64,000 nt of DNA, from NCBI GenBank assembly GCA_002812745.2, contig NCSJ02000102.1, positions 62,001-126,000 on the forward strand, read 5' to 3'. The notes beneath the pieces are model-generated. The model was not told where the DNA came from and did no database searches. It saw nothing but the letters and a program-made list of their open reading frames with translations. Position numbers and translations under genes: made by a program. Source of the stretch: Scytalidium lignicola (lineage: Eukaryota > Ascomycota > Leotiomycetes). The number at the start of each line of letters is the position of its first letter. Position 1 is the stretch's first letter. Shown here in pieces: positions 43,779 through 56,839 of the stretch.

Positions 43779-46190
43779 CTATTGTGGAGGCACTGCTCTT
43801 GCTAAAACGCGTACGTTGTCCAGCAGTCCTTCCACTAATGTCACATATTCGTTTTGTTCACCGGCAGCAGCTCTTTGGCCATGCTCTCTGACTGCAGCTG
43901 TAGCAATCTCGATTTCAAGCTCATGTTCTTTCTCTATCTTCATAGCTCCCTAATAATATCGTCAGTAAGGTTGGGTAGGAATACAGTTGCAATGCACTCA
44001 CGTTGACTACCTTCTCTTGAGATACCTGTGTGAGATCTATTTGATAATGAGATTGAGTGTAGCTTAACCGATCCTTAATGCGGTCTGGTTGACGAGGTCC
44101 GTCCGAAGCAATTAAACTCTCCAAATCGCCGTCCCATGACATTTCCAGATTGACACTAATTCGGCAATCGAGAGGGCACTGAGGATTATAGATATCAAGA
44201 TCTGCGACTCGAGCTTTTATGATCTTATTAATTAGGCGCCCATCTTTTTTATCGTAAGTCGCTCGAACTTTAACAGCATGACGCGGGTTTAGCTGGGCCC
44301 TGACAGCCGCAGGCAAATGTGCCTGTGCTGCTGGCGGGAGTTCAAAGAAGCGATCTCGTTCATATCTGTGCTTGTACACAATGGGTACACGCTTTTTCGT
44401 CTGCTCTGGATTTCCCGGGAAAGTCTCTTGAACCTTACCATTAAGAAAATCGTTTAGAAACTTGTGTTGGCCCTGGAGTCAATGTTAGTTGATAAACTTG
44501 ATTAAAACCATAATGATTTATTTACCTCTGTCATGGAGCTTACGAACCGTACGCGGCCGGTTTCAGCAAGAATACATTCCGACTGAACAGGAATATAGTA
44601 TCTTTGATTTGTATCACTGTCAATCAGCTGACCCAGTTTGGCCTCAATCTCAACCTCAACGCCTCGACTAGAGAGCTCTCCGATATCTGCTCTAGAAACA
44701 ACCTTAAGATATATCCAGTCAGCCAACAGCTTAGTCATTGCATCAGTTGGCCTTGTGCCGAGGATGCTCGGCTCCCATTGACCCAAAAGCTCTGGAGTCG
44801 ATGTTTCGATATGACGGATAGACTGAGAAGTAGCGAGTTGGGTGTGCTGCTTAGTTCCATTGCTCTCAGCTCTCACACCTGTTGAAGTAGGTCCTGATGT
44901 TGTGTAGTGTGAAGCCATCTGTTTGCCGTTAAGCTTAGAGGGATTTGTTGGAATAGGGCCATATCTCTTCGGACGTCCAGTTACACTCCGTGCCCAGATC
45001 GGAGGCTCAGTGTACCGAACTCGCTTCTTAGGAGGCTGACCCGGAGAAGATTGTACTGTAGATTGCATCTGATAGTTCCCGTTGATTTCTTGCTTAATTT
45101 GAGGCGATTCAAAGCGTCGAGATTCCTCCGCCACACTGCTTCGGTCCTCTATTTTTCGTTTCGCAGAGTTCATGTATATGTCTTCGCTTTGCTGCTGCTC
45201 AGTTACGCTGTTCCCTCTCGGCAAGCTTGTAATTCGTGTTTTTGGACTGATGCTAAGACTTCGATCCCTCTCACTGACAGATTTCGGTTGTGGATCGCTT
45301 GTCGATGTACGATGTGAATCGTAGCCACTTGTGAGTGGAGTAGTCGGTTGCCTTGGGATCGAGGCCGTTCGAGCTACAGGCGATGTATGCTGGTAAGTAG
45401 AGAACGGACCAGTAGAGGAACCTCGCTGCTGATATGGACTTGTTGGTTGAGTGAATCCCCCAGTAGATTGTCGTTGCAATGGAGGGCCAAGGGGTGTGGC
45501 AGGCTGCGATTGTTGACTTTGTGACAATTTTTGCGGAGCAGGATGATTTGAAATGACTGGGCTATCTTGTGGGTATTGATTATATTGTGGTGGTTGGCTT
45601 TGCGCAGATGTTGGTGTGGACGTCGAAATTGAAGAGTGTGATCGTTGATGTTGAAAATATGGATTGCCTCCAGGAATGCCAATTGGCGGTGTCTGAGGGG
45701 CAGGAGAGCCGTGAGCGCTTTGATTTTGAAGGTGAGGTGGTGGTACACTAGATTGTCGATAACTGTCTCCTCGTTGTAAAGTATGGGGGTATTGATGATG
45801 TTGTGCCGGACTTTGTGGTGTTTGAAAGGTTTGAGGGAAAGGATACTGGCCAGTGCTCACAGCAGATGAAGGTGTCTGCCTGTATGGGGATTGTACCGCC
45901 TGCGCAGAATATGATCCACCTGGGGAAAAGTAGTCACTTTGTGGAGGCGCCTGTAATGGAGGCGGAGGAGGTGGTCGAGCTTGAGGGTCTGCACGATAGG
46001 TGTTTGGTGATGCGTAAGGCGCGCCGGATGGTGGACCGTAGTCTTGCGAAGCATGTTGAGCCGGCGAGCTTTGCGAAGGGCGACGGTAGTCTCGATAGCC
46101 TTGAGGGGCCTGTATTGGAGTGACCGGAGCAGCTGGCTTTGGGACTGATGTGTCTCCACCGTCGGTGTTGATGATGGAGCGGAGGTCCAT
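43779..46190 (-). CDS. CET1: mRNA 5'-triphosphatase, capping enzyme beta subunit (Cet1-like)
   Basis: Removes the gamma phosphate from nascent pre-mRNA in the first capping step, in the nucleus with the guanylyltransferase. Exons 46190-44526, 44472-44002 and 43949-43779 sum to 2307 nt (768 aa). The first 350 residues are Pro/Gln/Ser-rich and disordered. The guanylyltransferase-binding-like segment (EPPIWARSVTGRPKRYG) follows around 395. The tunnel-fold (TTM) catalytic core has the first metal-binding strand VEVEIEAKLGQLID (E-x-E-x-K), the middle KVRATYDKKDGRLINKIIKARVADL in separated strands, and the last metal strand RISVNLEMSWDG (E-x-x pattern). C-terminal KIEKEHELEIEIATAAV is a helix. Divergent from RPN2. 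Intact. Confidence 0.88.
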
Positions 46191-47023
46191 GTTTGCGACT
46201 GTCCTATCCAGCGCGTGCCATGCGCCTCACCACAACCTTCGTGTATCACAATCCGCCTCTCGATAACGCGTTCATCTGATTCTATATCCGTTTCTTTATT
46301 CCTTCGAGATAGCCGTGTCCGTTCACACCCCTCCGCTTGTTGATGGCGCAGTGTCGCAGACAAGAGATCAGTACAGCTCAACAGCGCAAATAGCTTCGAA
46401 CGGATGGTTCACAAAGGATCTGGTCAATCCCACTACTTCAGCTGATGCTACGGGGCGACGGTTATTGACAAAGAAACATAGATGCGCAGTACTGGGATAT
46501 GATACTCGAATGGCCTTTGGTGTTGCAGTCTACAAGGAAGTCCATACAATTTTCAAAGCCTTCCTAGCTAGACGAACTTGCCGCAATAGTCAATCCCTCC
46601 TCTGACTGGCCAGATTGGACATGCGATTAACACGTGAGGACGGGCAAACCGGACTCTAAATCAACTACATTGGAGACATGGCTATTCATTTGGCCATCTC
46701 ATATTGGTTCCGGCAATATATAGACATCTATCTCCACAGAACTAGTAAAATTTGTCCTAATCCAAACATTCTCGTGTACTAGTTAGAAGCGCGTCGGCCA
46801 CAGATTAGGTCATCACAAAAGCGCCTCCTCGCTAAAGCCGCGCCTAATTGTAAGCTCTCTGTTACGAGTTGACGTGTGAGCTGTGTGCCTGGGCAATCTG
46901 CCGTCAAACCTTCTCGTCCATCGCATTCTATCCCACTTAACATCAACTCAACTCGCAATTCAAGGCAGCTAGTGTTTTAATAATATCTATACCGAACGTC
47001 TTCTGCGCAAGACATCATCAATC
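46191..47023. promoter_or_regulatory. Divergent promoter region of CET1 and RPN2
   Basis: 833 bp between the two start codons. The 96-codon frame at 46315-46605 is not protein-like. AATATATAG at about 46716 is a possible TATA element for either gene. Both genes are housekeeping. Confidence 0.4.
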
Positions 47024-50000
47024 ATGCCGGGCTTGACCTCAGCAACCGGCGTGCTAGGCTTCCTCTCCGATGAAGAAGCTGAGCTTAAGGTTTTTGCTCT
47101 CCAAACTCTAAACGATGACATCGACACCCTATGGACTGAGGTAGCAGGATCTGTTGGACAAATGTGAGTACTAGAGCTTCTACAACCATTCTCTTTTGAA
47201 ACCCTTAGCTCCAGAGTAAGTTTGCCGTGATGCTAATCTAGCTTATCTAGTGAGGCGCTTTACGAGGATGAAACCTTCCCTGAACGACAGCTGGCATCGC
47301 TGGTGTTGGCAAAAGTCTATTATCATCTCCAGGAGTACAACGAGAGCATGACTTTTGCTCTAGGCGCTGGTGATCTCTTCAAACTCGATAACCATGGTGA
47401 ATTCGAAGAGACGATCATATCAAAATGCATAGACCAATACATCGCGATGTCTGCACAGTCTCACGCTCCATCTCAGGAGAGCGTCCGAAAGAGCTCCTTA
47501 CCTGCGCTTGCCACATCCCTTGCTAATGCTGCAGGTGACCCTAATGCTGCAGCTGGTCTCACTTCTCCAACGACACCATTTTCTCAGTCGACCCTTCCTT
47601 CAAAGTCGCTCCTTTCGAGAGCCTCCACTGCTACTGTGCTAGAACCTACGGCCCAGGAAGGGATAGATTCTAGCACAATTTTAGACCGAGCCACACAGAT
47701 TGCGCTTCAAAAAGTTATTGATCGGCTTTTTGAGAGCTGTTTGAGCGAGGGAAGATATAGACAGGTTGTCGGTATTGCAATCGAGGCGAGGAATTTGGGG
47801 GTTCTACGAAGAGTGATTAAGCGTGCTAGCGAAGATGAGAAAAAATCACGGTCGAAACAACCGGAAGGCGTTCCTGGGCCGACGGAAGAGCTTATGGAAT
47901 ACGTCCTGGATATCTGTATGAGTTTGGTTCAGGAAAGAGGTCTGCGAACAGAGATTTTGAAGTTGATCTTAGACCTACTGAGTCAGATTCCTACCCCCGA
48001 TTATTTCTCCATTGCGAAGTGCGTCGTGTACCTAAACCAGGATGAGGAGGCCTCAGAAATGCTTCGAAAACTCGTGGCGAAAAACGATCAGACCTCAACG
48101 GCTATCGCATACCAAATCGCCTTCGATCTCTACGATAATGGCACACAAGAGTTCCTTGCTAAGGTTATTAAGTCCTTACCACGGAAACAAGAGCAAAAAC
48201 CTGTAGAAGATGCCCAAGAGACAGACAGGTTGTTGGAGGAATCAAATGAAGAAGACGACGACAACGAAGACGTTTCGGATGAAGAGTTAAAGATCTTCGA
48301 CAGGATACGAAACATTCTTGATGGCAGTGAAACTATCAAGTTAAATCTCGAGTTCCTCTACCGAAACAACCACACTGATTTGAGTATTTTGAACAAGGTC
48401 CGTGATAGCCTCGAAGGTCGGAATTCAATTTTCCACACTGCAGTCACTTTCTGTAATGCTTTCATGAACCAAGGGACTACCAACGACAAGTTTTTCCGAG
48501 ACAATCTGGAATGGTTGGGGAAGGCCGTAAACTGGTCAAAATTCTCAGCAACGGCTGCCCTTGGTGTCATACACCGTGGCAATTTATCGCAATGCCGCAA
48601 GTTGCTGGAGCCATACCTCCCTCGGAGAGCGGCCTTAGGTGGGTCAATATTTAGTCAAGGTGGTGCATTGTACGCCTATGGCCTCATCTACGCAAATCAT
48701 GGTGTCGAAGCGTTGGATTACTTGAAGGAGCAGTTTAATGAAGCTCAGGAAGAGGTGATTCAGCATGGTGGTGCCTTGGGCCTTGGTATTGCAGGAATGG
48801 CTACAGGATCCGATGAAATTTATGAGAGCCTTAAGAATGTGCTCTACACTGATTCAGCCTTGAATGGTGAGGCAGTCGGTCTCTCTATGGGTCTCATCAT
48901 GCTTGGCACCGGCAATATTAAGGCTCTGGAAGATATGATTACTTATGCGCACGAGACCCAGCATGAGAAGATTGTACGCGGTCTCGCCATTGGTATGGCA
49001 CTGATCATGTATGGTAGACAAGAGGGGGCTGACGAGCTAATCGAGGGGCTCCTGAACGACCCTGACCCCACCTTGAGGTATGGTGGTATTATGACAGTTG
49101 CTCTGGCCTATTGCGGTACCGGTAGCAACAAGGCTGTACGGAAATTGCTCCACGTTGCTGTCAGCGACGTCAGCGATGATGTTCGTCGTATCGCAGTCAT
49201 GAGCTTGGGCTTCATCCTCTTCCGTAAACCAGGCAGTGTACCTCGCATGGTTGAACTTCTATCTGAGTCCTACAATCCACACGTCAGATACGGAGCTGCT
49301 ATGGCACTAGGTATTTCTTGTGCTGGTACTGGTCTAGATGAGGCCATCGATTTATTAGAACCTATGATGAAGGACCCTACCGATTTCGTTCGTCAAGGCG
49401 CATTGATCTCACTAGCCATGATTATGGTACAACAAAATGAGGTGATGAACCCTAAGGTGGCATCCATTCGCAAGACTCTCAAGAAGATTGTGGGAGATCG
49501 CCATGAGGATGCGATGACCAAGTTCGGTTGTGCCCTAGCACTGGGTATAATTGACGCTGGTGGTCGAAACTGCACGATTGGATTGCAGACTCAAACCGGA
49601 AATCTCAACATGGCGGGCATCGTTGGTATGGCGGTCTTCACACAATACTGGTACTGGTTCCCATTTACTCATTTCTTGTCGCTGAGCTTTACCCCTACCT
49701 CTATGATTGCTCTGGATCATGATCTCGACATTCCATCCCTTAAATTTCATTGTGCTACTCGGCCAAGTCTCTTTGACTATCCTCCGGAACAGGAGGTCAA
49801 AGCTGATGAGGCCCCTACTCTGATTGCCACCGCTGTTCTTTCAACCACAGCACAAGCAAAACGCCGAGCTCAAAAGAAAGAACGCGCCCAGCGAAGGGAG
49901 AGCATGGACATTGATCAATCCCCCACAACCCCAAAGACATCGGCTCAAGCTGCAGACAAGATGGATGTCGATGAAGAGGCAGTGAAGGAAAAGGAAGACA

Positions 50001-50517
50001 AGTCCGAGGAGAAGAAGGAGGGCGAAGGCGAGAAGGAGCAAGTTTCTAGCTCGGAGACAAGCAAGAAGAAGGCGGAGAAGGAGAAGGTTGGTTACGATAT
50101 TGAGAACATGTCCAGGGTTCTACCTGCGCAGCTCAAGTTCATTAGCTCACCGTCTGGCCGGTACAAGGCTGTCAAGAAGGTTAGTGATTTCTGTCTAGAT
50201 GCATTTTATACTCTGCTAACTCGCTCTAGCCAACCGGAGGTGTTATCCTGCTCATCGATACGCAACCTGACGAAGCCAAGGTATTGATCGAGCAGAAATT
50301 GAAGAAGCCAGCTGCAGACAAGGCTGTGGCGCCATCCACTCCCGGAGCTGCAAACGAGCCATTCAACCAACGGCAACAGGCCCCAGAGACCGCAACTGGA
50401 GCAGCAGCCGCGGCTGGTGTACTAACAGTCGTGGACGAGGATGAAGAGGGCGCAGAGGAGGCGCCGGTTCCTAGGGAATTCGAGTACTTCTCGGATAACG
50501 AAGATGACGAGGCTTGA
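47024..50517 (+). CDS. RPN2: 26S proteasome regulatory subunit Rpn2 (PSMD1)
   Basis: The largest base subunit of the 19S cap, a scaffold for ubiquitin receptors. Exons 47024-47163, 47251-50179 and 50230-50517 sum to 3357 nt (1118 aa). The N-terminus is typical (TSATGVLGFLSDEEAELKVF). The centre holds the toroid of proteasome/cyclosome repeats, seen as repeated GxALGLGIAG, GxAVGLSMGLIMLG and RYGAAMALGISCAGTG motifs (residues about 440-760). It continues with GNLNMAGIVGMAVFTQYWYW and the acidic and basic Lys/Glu-rich insertion (residues about 880-970), and ends in an acidic tail with YFSDNEDDEA. Introns are 87 and 50 nt. Complete and intact. Confidence 0.95.
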
Positions 50518-51636
50518 GGAGGGTAGACTTGTAATATATAGTTACATTTTCTTGTTTTGCCGACACACACGACGACTTCGGGCAGTACAGGCCTTCGTCC
50601 TAGAAGACGCTAGATACAATGTATAACACCTAGATTATGCTGTTTAATGACTTTACCGGTGCTTGAGTGCAATAAAGATGCAGTTTGACAACTTGTTTGA
50701 CATCATGAACGGTAAGACGAAGTACATGCGAGGACAGACATTTGGAGAGAGAGATGCTCTCGAGATGAAAGAGTAGTGCTACGGGTATGTATGTAGCCCT
50801 ACAAGGTCCATCCATGGCACAACATCCTTTGAACACTCGATCGATTCTAGAACCCCAACCTACCGTATCTCACCCACCCAGCCCTGCAGCACAAGTTAAC
50901 TGTAACTGTAACATAACCGATTGCATTTTTGATTTAATTTATTGGACGGCGCCACGTGCGCCAATTCCCACTTTGAGGTGTGAAGGCAGAGGGGGGGCGT
51001 TAACCCGAGAAGGGCAGCAGCTGGGGACCAAAAACGTACGTTTGTCTCTCCCCCCGTCGCAACACACTCACTCACACTCACAGTGAGAGAGAAAGAGATG
51101 AACAAAGGATCCGGAAAAATCATGCCTGGCGAATGGGAAGGTGTGCAAATTATTAGCTCTAACCTGCATTGAATTTTAACTTCACAGCACGAGGACAGTG
51201 GAATTTTTTTTGCGCCGCGAAAAGAAAGAAGAGAAGAGGAAGAGAAGGGAAAAAAAACAGTAATTTTCTGAGGATCATTTGGACTCTTTGGGTTTTCTGG
51301 TTCTGATTCTAGACTTTGCGTTGCGGGTTCGGCTGGAGACGTGCGAAGACTGCTTGGGCCATTTTGGGTGCTTCTTAGGAGGTGTCCGAAGAACGGCGCT
51401 CTCCAAGATGCGTTTGGTATCATACCCTTTTGACTACAGGCAGGGGTCTTTGTTCCGTTTTTGGCATTGTTATTTTTTTATTGTCGTTGGTATTAAGTTG
51501 TTTAGCTTACTAACCAAACAATGCTTGGATTGATTCTTGCAGTTGTTGTCCTAGAGAGTACTGTACGTGTTCTGTACGTATTCTATTATTCTCACATCAA
51601 ATGTGCAAGAGGTTCCGATCGAGTAGACGGTCGATT

Positions 51637-51660
51637 ATTGATTATTGATTATTGATTATT
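51637..51660. repeat. 7-bp tandem repeat (TTGATTA), about 4 units
   Basis: Consecutive TTGATTA units (CGATTATTGATTATTGATTA... pattern) form a short microsatellite in the gene-free region. No function evident. Confidence 0.7.
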
Positions 51661-52032
51661 GATCGATGATTGAAACATAACATCATTCTAGAAGTCATCT
51701 ATCTCTGATCGGCGCCATGCGATGCGTGTGTGATAGACAAGAGCGTGCAGGAGGAACGAGGGAGGGCGTCGGGCTGACCGACGGCGCGGACATGGGGAAA
51801 TCAGGGTAAAGTTGCAGCTCTGGTTTTGTGTGGGGGAATTTGATTGATAGCGGACATTGGACAACTCTCACACCTCTCTCACGCAGAGAGAGAACAAAAC
51901 GCGGAGTGGCGCACGCCCAATGATTATCTCGGAGATAAGTGGTAATACAGTCGAAATGCTTGAGATAAAAATAAAAAAGGAAAGAAACGATGCAACGATG
52001 ATGGGAGGAGAGTCAGGTTATTAAGGAAGAGC

Positions 52033-52046
52033 TTACAGTACTGTAA
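52033..52046. promoter_or_regulatory. 14-bp perfect palindrome with ACAGTACTGT core
   Basis: TTACAGTACTGTAA reads the same on both strands. The core ACAGTACTGT recurs in the larger palindrome at 52538. Could be a dimeric factor site; not matched to any known factor. Confidence 0.4.
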
Positions 52047-52537
52047 TTAACTACTGTACCGTCGCGTGCGTCCCCGAAAGGATCTTCTTTGATGATAGCT
52101 TGCTTACTGGGGAAGATAACTCCTGCCTCTTTCAGGCGCAACACACGATATTCATTATTGCCATGCTATTACTTTTGCTTCTTTTGTTGCAGACAGTGTT
52201 GTATCGGTCTCTCTCTCTCACGAGACCAACCAGCTAGGAGTGATGATAAAAACGATGGGTCCTCCAAGCATCTTACCACTTAGTTACCACTATCTATCTG
52301 ATCTAATTATCTTGCTTCTCTTTTCTTATCAGGGGGCACTAATATTGAATGCAGTATTATCGACCTTTCTGGTAAGCCTCTTCCAGCGAGGCTTGAGGAG
52401 GCTTGGGATGAAATTGATTTGCAGTTGGGATGGTGCTGCTGGGTGGCTGTTGACACAGTACCCCAGAGCTCTCCCGTGCTTTAGTGTTGCCACCATCATC
52501 TACACATCTTTCTCCCGCGTATCTACAGCAGAAGTAC

Positions 52538-52555
52538 TTGTACAGTACTGTACAA
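52538..52555. promoter_or_regulatory. 18-bp perfect palindrome TTGTACAGTACTGTACAA
   Basis: Perfectly symmetric 18-mer about 1.05 kb upstream of the permease ATG, sharing its ACAGTACTGT core with the palindrome at 52033. Spacing of 505 bp between the two. Candidate binding site only. Confidence 0.4.
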
Positions 52556-53606
52556 AGAGCATTTCGAATGAAAATGTACAACATAACATAACGACTTGGA
52601 TGATTGTATGTGTCTGTGTATACTGTCTGATTATGGTGGTACTGCTTTCCGCCAAGATCAATTTCGCATTCCAATTCGTATTGTATTGTATGTATGGCTT
52701 GATGCGAAAGTTCTGTGTACAACCGTTCTACAATCTCACACTCCCACACCCTCGTACCATAAACCTCATGAGATCGAGTAATAATAATCAAATGAACCAA
52801 CGATCCGGTACCTTCGCAGATGTACCTCTGCGCGCGTGGCGGGCGGGACTCTGCCTTGCTTGCCTGACGCAGGACACACGTCCAGGTCCAGGGCATTGAT
52901 CTCGACCCGGGCCCACCAGGCGATGATAAGGAAATTGTCCGTCATTCGCTCCGCCAAACCCCCCAGCTGAAGACCCAAAGTGCCGCCCGTGGGTATGGAG
53001 ATCGGGGGCGGCGACTCCCAGTGCTCCCCCTCGTGCTTTTGTTTCTGACTCTTCAAGTTTATTCGCTCTCCAATTCGCTCCCAATATTTGCCCTTCAAGC
53101 TTTTTTTCCGTTTGCGGTTGCACGCACAAACGCAGCTATCCTACCTTGCTACTTTCTCACGGTACAGGCTTACGGTAGCTCCAGGGATTATCATGCGAGA
53201 TGCTGGTGTGTGTATCTCTTTTATCTCGCCCCTGCCACCGGTGCACGACGCCTTCTTGTGGCCGGGTCCGGGCTAGCTCGCCTGCATCCTGCCTACTCTT
53301 ATCCCTTCCATCCCAGATATGCGTGAGATAGAGGGAACAGAATATATAGACCCCCCGGGGCACGCCTTCGCATCGTCGACGTCTTGATCTGCTTGCTCGC
53401 ACTTGTGTCCATCGATCTCCTCGTGAAGATTCGTTTCTTCCTCTCTTACATATATATTCTCCATCCATTGCGAGATATATACACACTCCAGATCACGGGT
53501 TTTGATTGGTTGAGTAGGATTGGATTTGGTTGGATGAGATAAGATAAGACCATTTTTATCATATCACCACCACAAAACCACAGCAAACCACCAAAAGCTA
53601 CAAACG

Positions 53607-55601
53607 ATGAGATACATCCCTTCCAAGCAGCAGCTCAAGGAGCGCTGCACCACCATCAAGGCATGGCAATTGCCCAAGCAGAAGTCCGCGCTCGCGCCAG
53701 AGCACGTCTGGACCAACGAGGATATGGATCCCGTGAAGCCAGAGAACCAGACCTGGACCCTGTGGACCTGGATGGCGTACTGGGCAACGGATACCATTAA
53801 CTTGGGTACCTGGGAAACTGCTTCTTCAATCTTAGCTGTTGGTCTGACCTGGAGAGATGCCATCCCAATTGTAAGTTTAGAATCACTTCTTTCTTTTCTT
53901 CCTTATTTTTGCTCTCCACCAAAACAGCCTCTCGATCTCTCTTAATTGAGTTTGTTTTGAACTTGTAAATTGGCTGACCATTTTCGCCTGCATAGATGGT
54001 TGTTGGTACTTCCTGCGTCGCTATCCCCATGGTTTTGAACGGTGCCATTGGTGCCAAGCTCCACATCCCCTTCTCCGTGGCTGTTCGATCTTCCTTCGGT
54101 TACTATCTGGCCTACTTCTGTATCATCTCTCGATCTATTCTAGCTATGTTCTGGCTCGGTATTCAAGGCGCCAATGGAGCTCAAGCCATGACTATCATGA
54201 TCCAAGCAATTTGGCCATCATACGGTAATATCAAGAACCACATTGCGGAAAGTCAGGGTATCACGACTCAGGGAATGATCAGGTAAGGCTTTTCTAAATC
54301 CCTCCTTTCCCCTTGAAAATTTTACTCAGAACTTCGAGCTGATTTTGCACCCTTTTGTAGTTACTTCCTGTTCTGGATTATTCAACTACCGCTTCTCCTG
54401 ATTCCCCCTACCCGTCTGAGATGGCTCTTCATCATCAAGTTGATCGCAGCCCCTATCACAGCCATTGCCACCATGGGATGGTGCGTTCACAAGGCTGGTG
54501 GAGGAGGTAATATTTTTGACTTGAAGCCCACTGTGCATGGAAGCACCAAAGCGTACCTATGGTTGAGCTGTATGTCCTCGGTGACGGGCAGCTGGGCTAC
54601 TCTGGCTTGCAACATTCCTGATTTCTCGCGATATGCTCGATCAAGTAGAGGACAGTTCATCCAATTGCCGTTCCTCCCTATAATCTTCACACTATGCGGT
54701 TAGTCTTCAAACACCACAAGCTATTCAAGTTTTAGCACTGACATGAAAAACAGGTGTCCTGGGTATAGTCACCACCTCCGCAACTGGTGTTATCTACGGT
54801 AAATTTTACTGGAATCCCCTCGACATTGTCGCTAAATGGCTTGAGAATGGTCACGGTGGCAGGGCTGCTGCTTTCTTCGCCGCTACGAGCTGGTACATTG
54901 CCCAAGTCGGCACGAATATCACTGCAAACTCCATCTCCGCCGCCAACGATCTCACGGTCCTCTTCCCCAGATACGTCAACATTGAACGTGGTTGCATTAT
55001 TGCGGCCATCGTTGGCGGCTGGGTTATCGTCCCCTGGAAGATTCTCAGCTCTGCTCAGACATTCCTTGCATTCATGGGTGGATATGCCGTCTTCCTTGCC
55101 CCCATCGCTGGTATCCTCGCAGCCGACTACTGGCTCATCAAAAAGCAGAACATTGATGTGCCAGCTCTTTACAACCCCCAGGGCCGCTATCGATATTGGT
55201 ATGGTATCAACTGGCGTGCACTTGTCGCTCTACTCCTAGCTGTCTCGCCCAATCTTCCCGGTCTCGCATACTCCATTGATCTCAACTCCGATGGCTCAGA
55301 TTCCGTCCACATTACTGATGGAGCGAAGAATCTATATACATTCGACTGGCTGTTTGGTTTCACAACCAGTATCCTTGTCTACACCGTTCTAAGCATGTTC
55401 TTCCCCGCCAAGGAAACCCTCATTGACTCGACCATATACGGCTACGAAGTTGATGAGGGAACTGTTTCTTCGGATGTAGAGAGCGTGCCACATAAGATGG
55501 ATGGCGAGAAAATGGGGCATCCACATGAGGATCATGGCGACGTGGGTGTTACGGAGTTTACACATCCCCCGCATCACCATGTACATGAGAAGAGCGGGTA
55601 A
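53607..55601 (+). CDS. NCS1-family nucleobase permease (uracil / allantoin type)
   Basis: A plasma-membrane proton symporter for uracil-like compounds, allantoin or thiamine-type substrates. Exons 53607-53870, 53996-54282, 54361-54698 and 54754-55601 sum to 1737 nt (578 aa). The N-terminus has the NCS1 entry segment NEDMDPVKPENQTWTLWTWM followed by the first helices (WATDTINLGTWETASSI). Conserved features include FGYYLAYFCIISR, WLGIQGANGAQAM, DFSRYARSSRGQ (the substrate-region motif), NSISAANDLTVLFPRYVNIERG and ADYWLIKKQNIDVPALY. About 12 membrane helices. The C-terminal tail is His/Asp/Glu-rich and probably a regulation and turnover region. Introns 125, 78 and 55 nt. Intact; exact substrate not decidable. 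Confidence 0.9.
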
Positions 55602-56839
55602 TATTTAAAAATATTATTTCGTGGATCTGTATGATATTATATATTTATACCAAAGATCTTTGTTTTGCAATTTTTTTNATGGCGGGCGGGGCGTGCGTGG
55701 TTGAAATATTTACTTTAATAGAAAGTTTTCTTGTACGAAAGAAATGACTAGGCGCCTTTGTTTTATGTGCCCTCTACTATTTATTTAGTTGAGCCTTCTT
55801 TCTGGGATTTTGGATAGAAGTGGTTGTTTGGAAGAACATATATATATATACCCTACTACTGTCGTTAACGAAACGATGAATGATGAATATAGGTTTGGGT
55901 TTTATGATAATTTTTGAGTGCATATATATATGCAGTGTGACGTACGTTGGCCATCAGCAGTGTGTGTGATAAGTTGAGTTGAGTTGAGTTGAGTTGACTT
56001 AAGTTGACTCAAGTATTAGGCTTTGATATTATTACCTAGTTTTCCGGACTTTTTNATGTATAGACTAAACCCTTTTATAACTCACATAATCTACCATTAA
56101 TTAATCTTTCCGAATCGAACCATGTTATGTTTTACAAAAATGATTATACTAATATATATACATGGTTTTCTCAAAGTCCTTCAAGCCTTTTATTATATAT
56201 ATATATACACGAAATAGTCTCATAGCATTCATTATCAAGCCAAGACTTCTTTCAGATCAATTTCTAACCCAAAAACAAACTCAAACATCACGAGAGACCA
56301 CCATAGTAGTACGAAAGACAAGTCAAAACAAGAGTGGTATCGGGGATGACTAAACTCGGAGCGTGCCGTTGGGACTGCGCCGCGTTTGCTCGCACTTGGG
56401 TTGTTGGGCTGCCAATGGTATAAATCAGTTCGAACCGTGTACTCAGTATCATCATCACTCTCATCTAGAATATCCCGAGAATTTTCTGCGTAGCCAATCT
56501 TTGCGTCCGAATCATTACGTTCGCCAAGCGAGGTATCTCCAGACAGAAAGAAACTCTGCGTGTTGGGTTGGAGATCCCGTCACCAGTATCACGGGGGAAG
56601 GGAAGGGGGTTAAAATCAAACCTGCTTCCATTCCATCACAGGAAAATTGTTCTTTTTTTTTTCTTGCTTTTGCTTTTGCTTTTTGTACACATTAACCAAT
56701 CATAAGCAAATTCTAACTGAACTCATGAACTTACTTATGTATATTTTCACTTAGTTAAAGAGCGATAATTATATATAAGTGAATACTCGTCTACCCCTAA
56801 CTAACTAATTTATTATTATTTCAATCTGAACCTTCGTAA
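55602..56839. other. Intergenic, convergent 3' ends
   Basis: 1.2 kb with TA-rich microsatellite-like runs (about 55840-55850, 56155-56205), a 5-bp tandem (GTTGA) run at 55973-55998 and two Ns (55678, 56055). A 110-codon frame at 56363-56695 is not protein-like. Confidence 0.45.
55973..55998. repeat. 5-bp tandem repeat (GTTGA), about 5 units
   Basis: AAGTTGAGTTGAGTTGAGTT-type run, followed by degenerate copies to about 56010. Simple microsatellite downstream of the permease gene. Confidence 0.7.

Larger units (their letters stand above)
50518..53606. other. 3.1 kb gene-free region upstream of the permease
   Basis: Several frames occur on both strands (for example 50896-51423 reverse, 52240-52899 forward) but they overlap each other, lack domains and are rich in low-complexity residues. 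Contains short tandem repeats, AG/CT-rich patches and perfect palindromes (listed separately). It may hold a long leader or a complex promoter for the permease, or a non-coding RNA; nothing more can be said from sequence. Confidence 0.4.

Noticed and set aside
50896..51423. 175-codon reverse frame in the gap before the permease
   Set aside because: No domain, low-complexity Ser/Pro content, overlaps forward frames of equal length.
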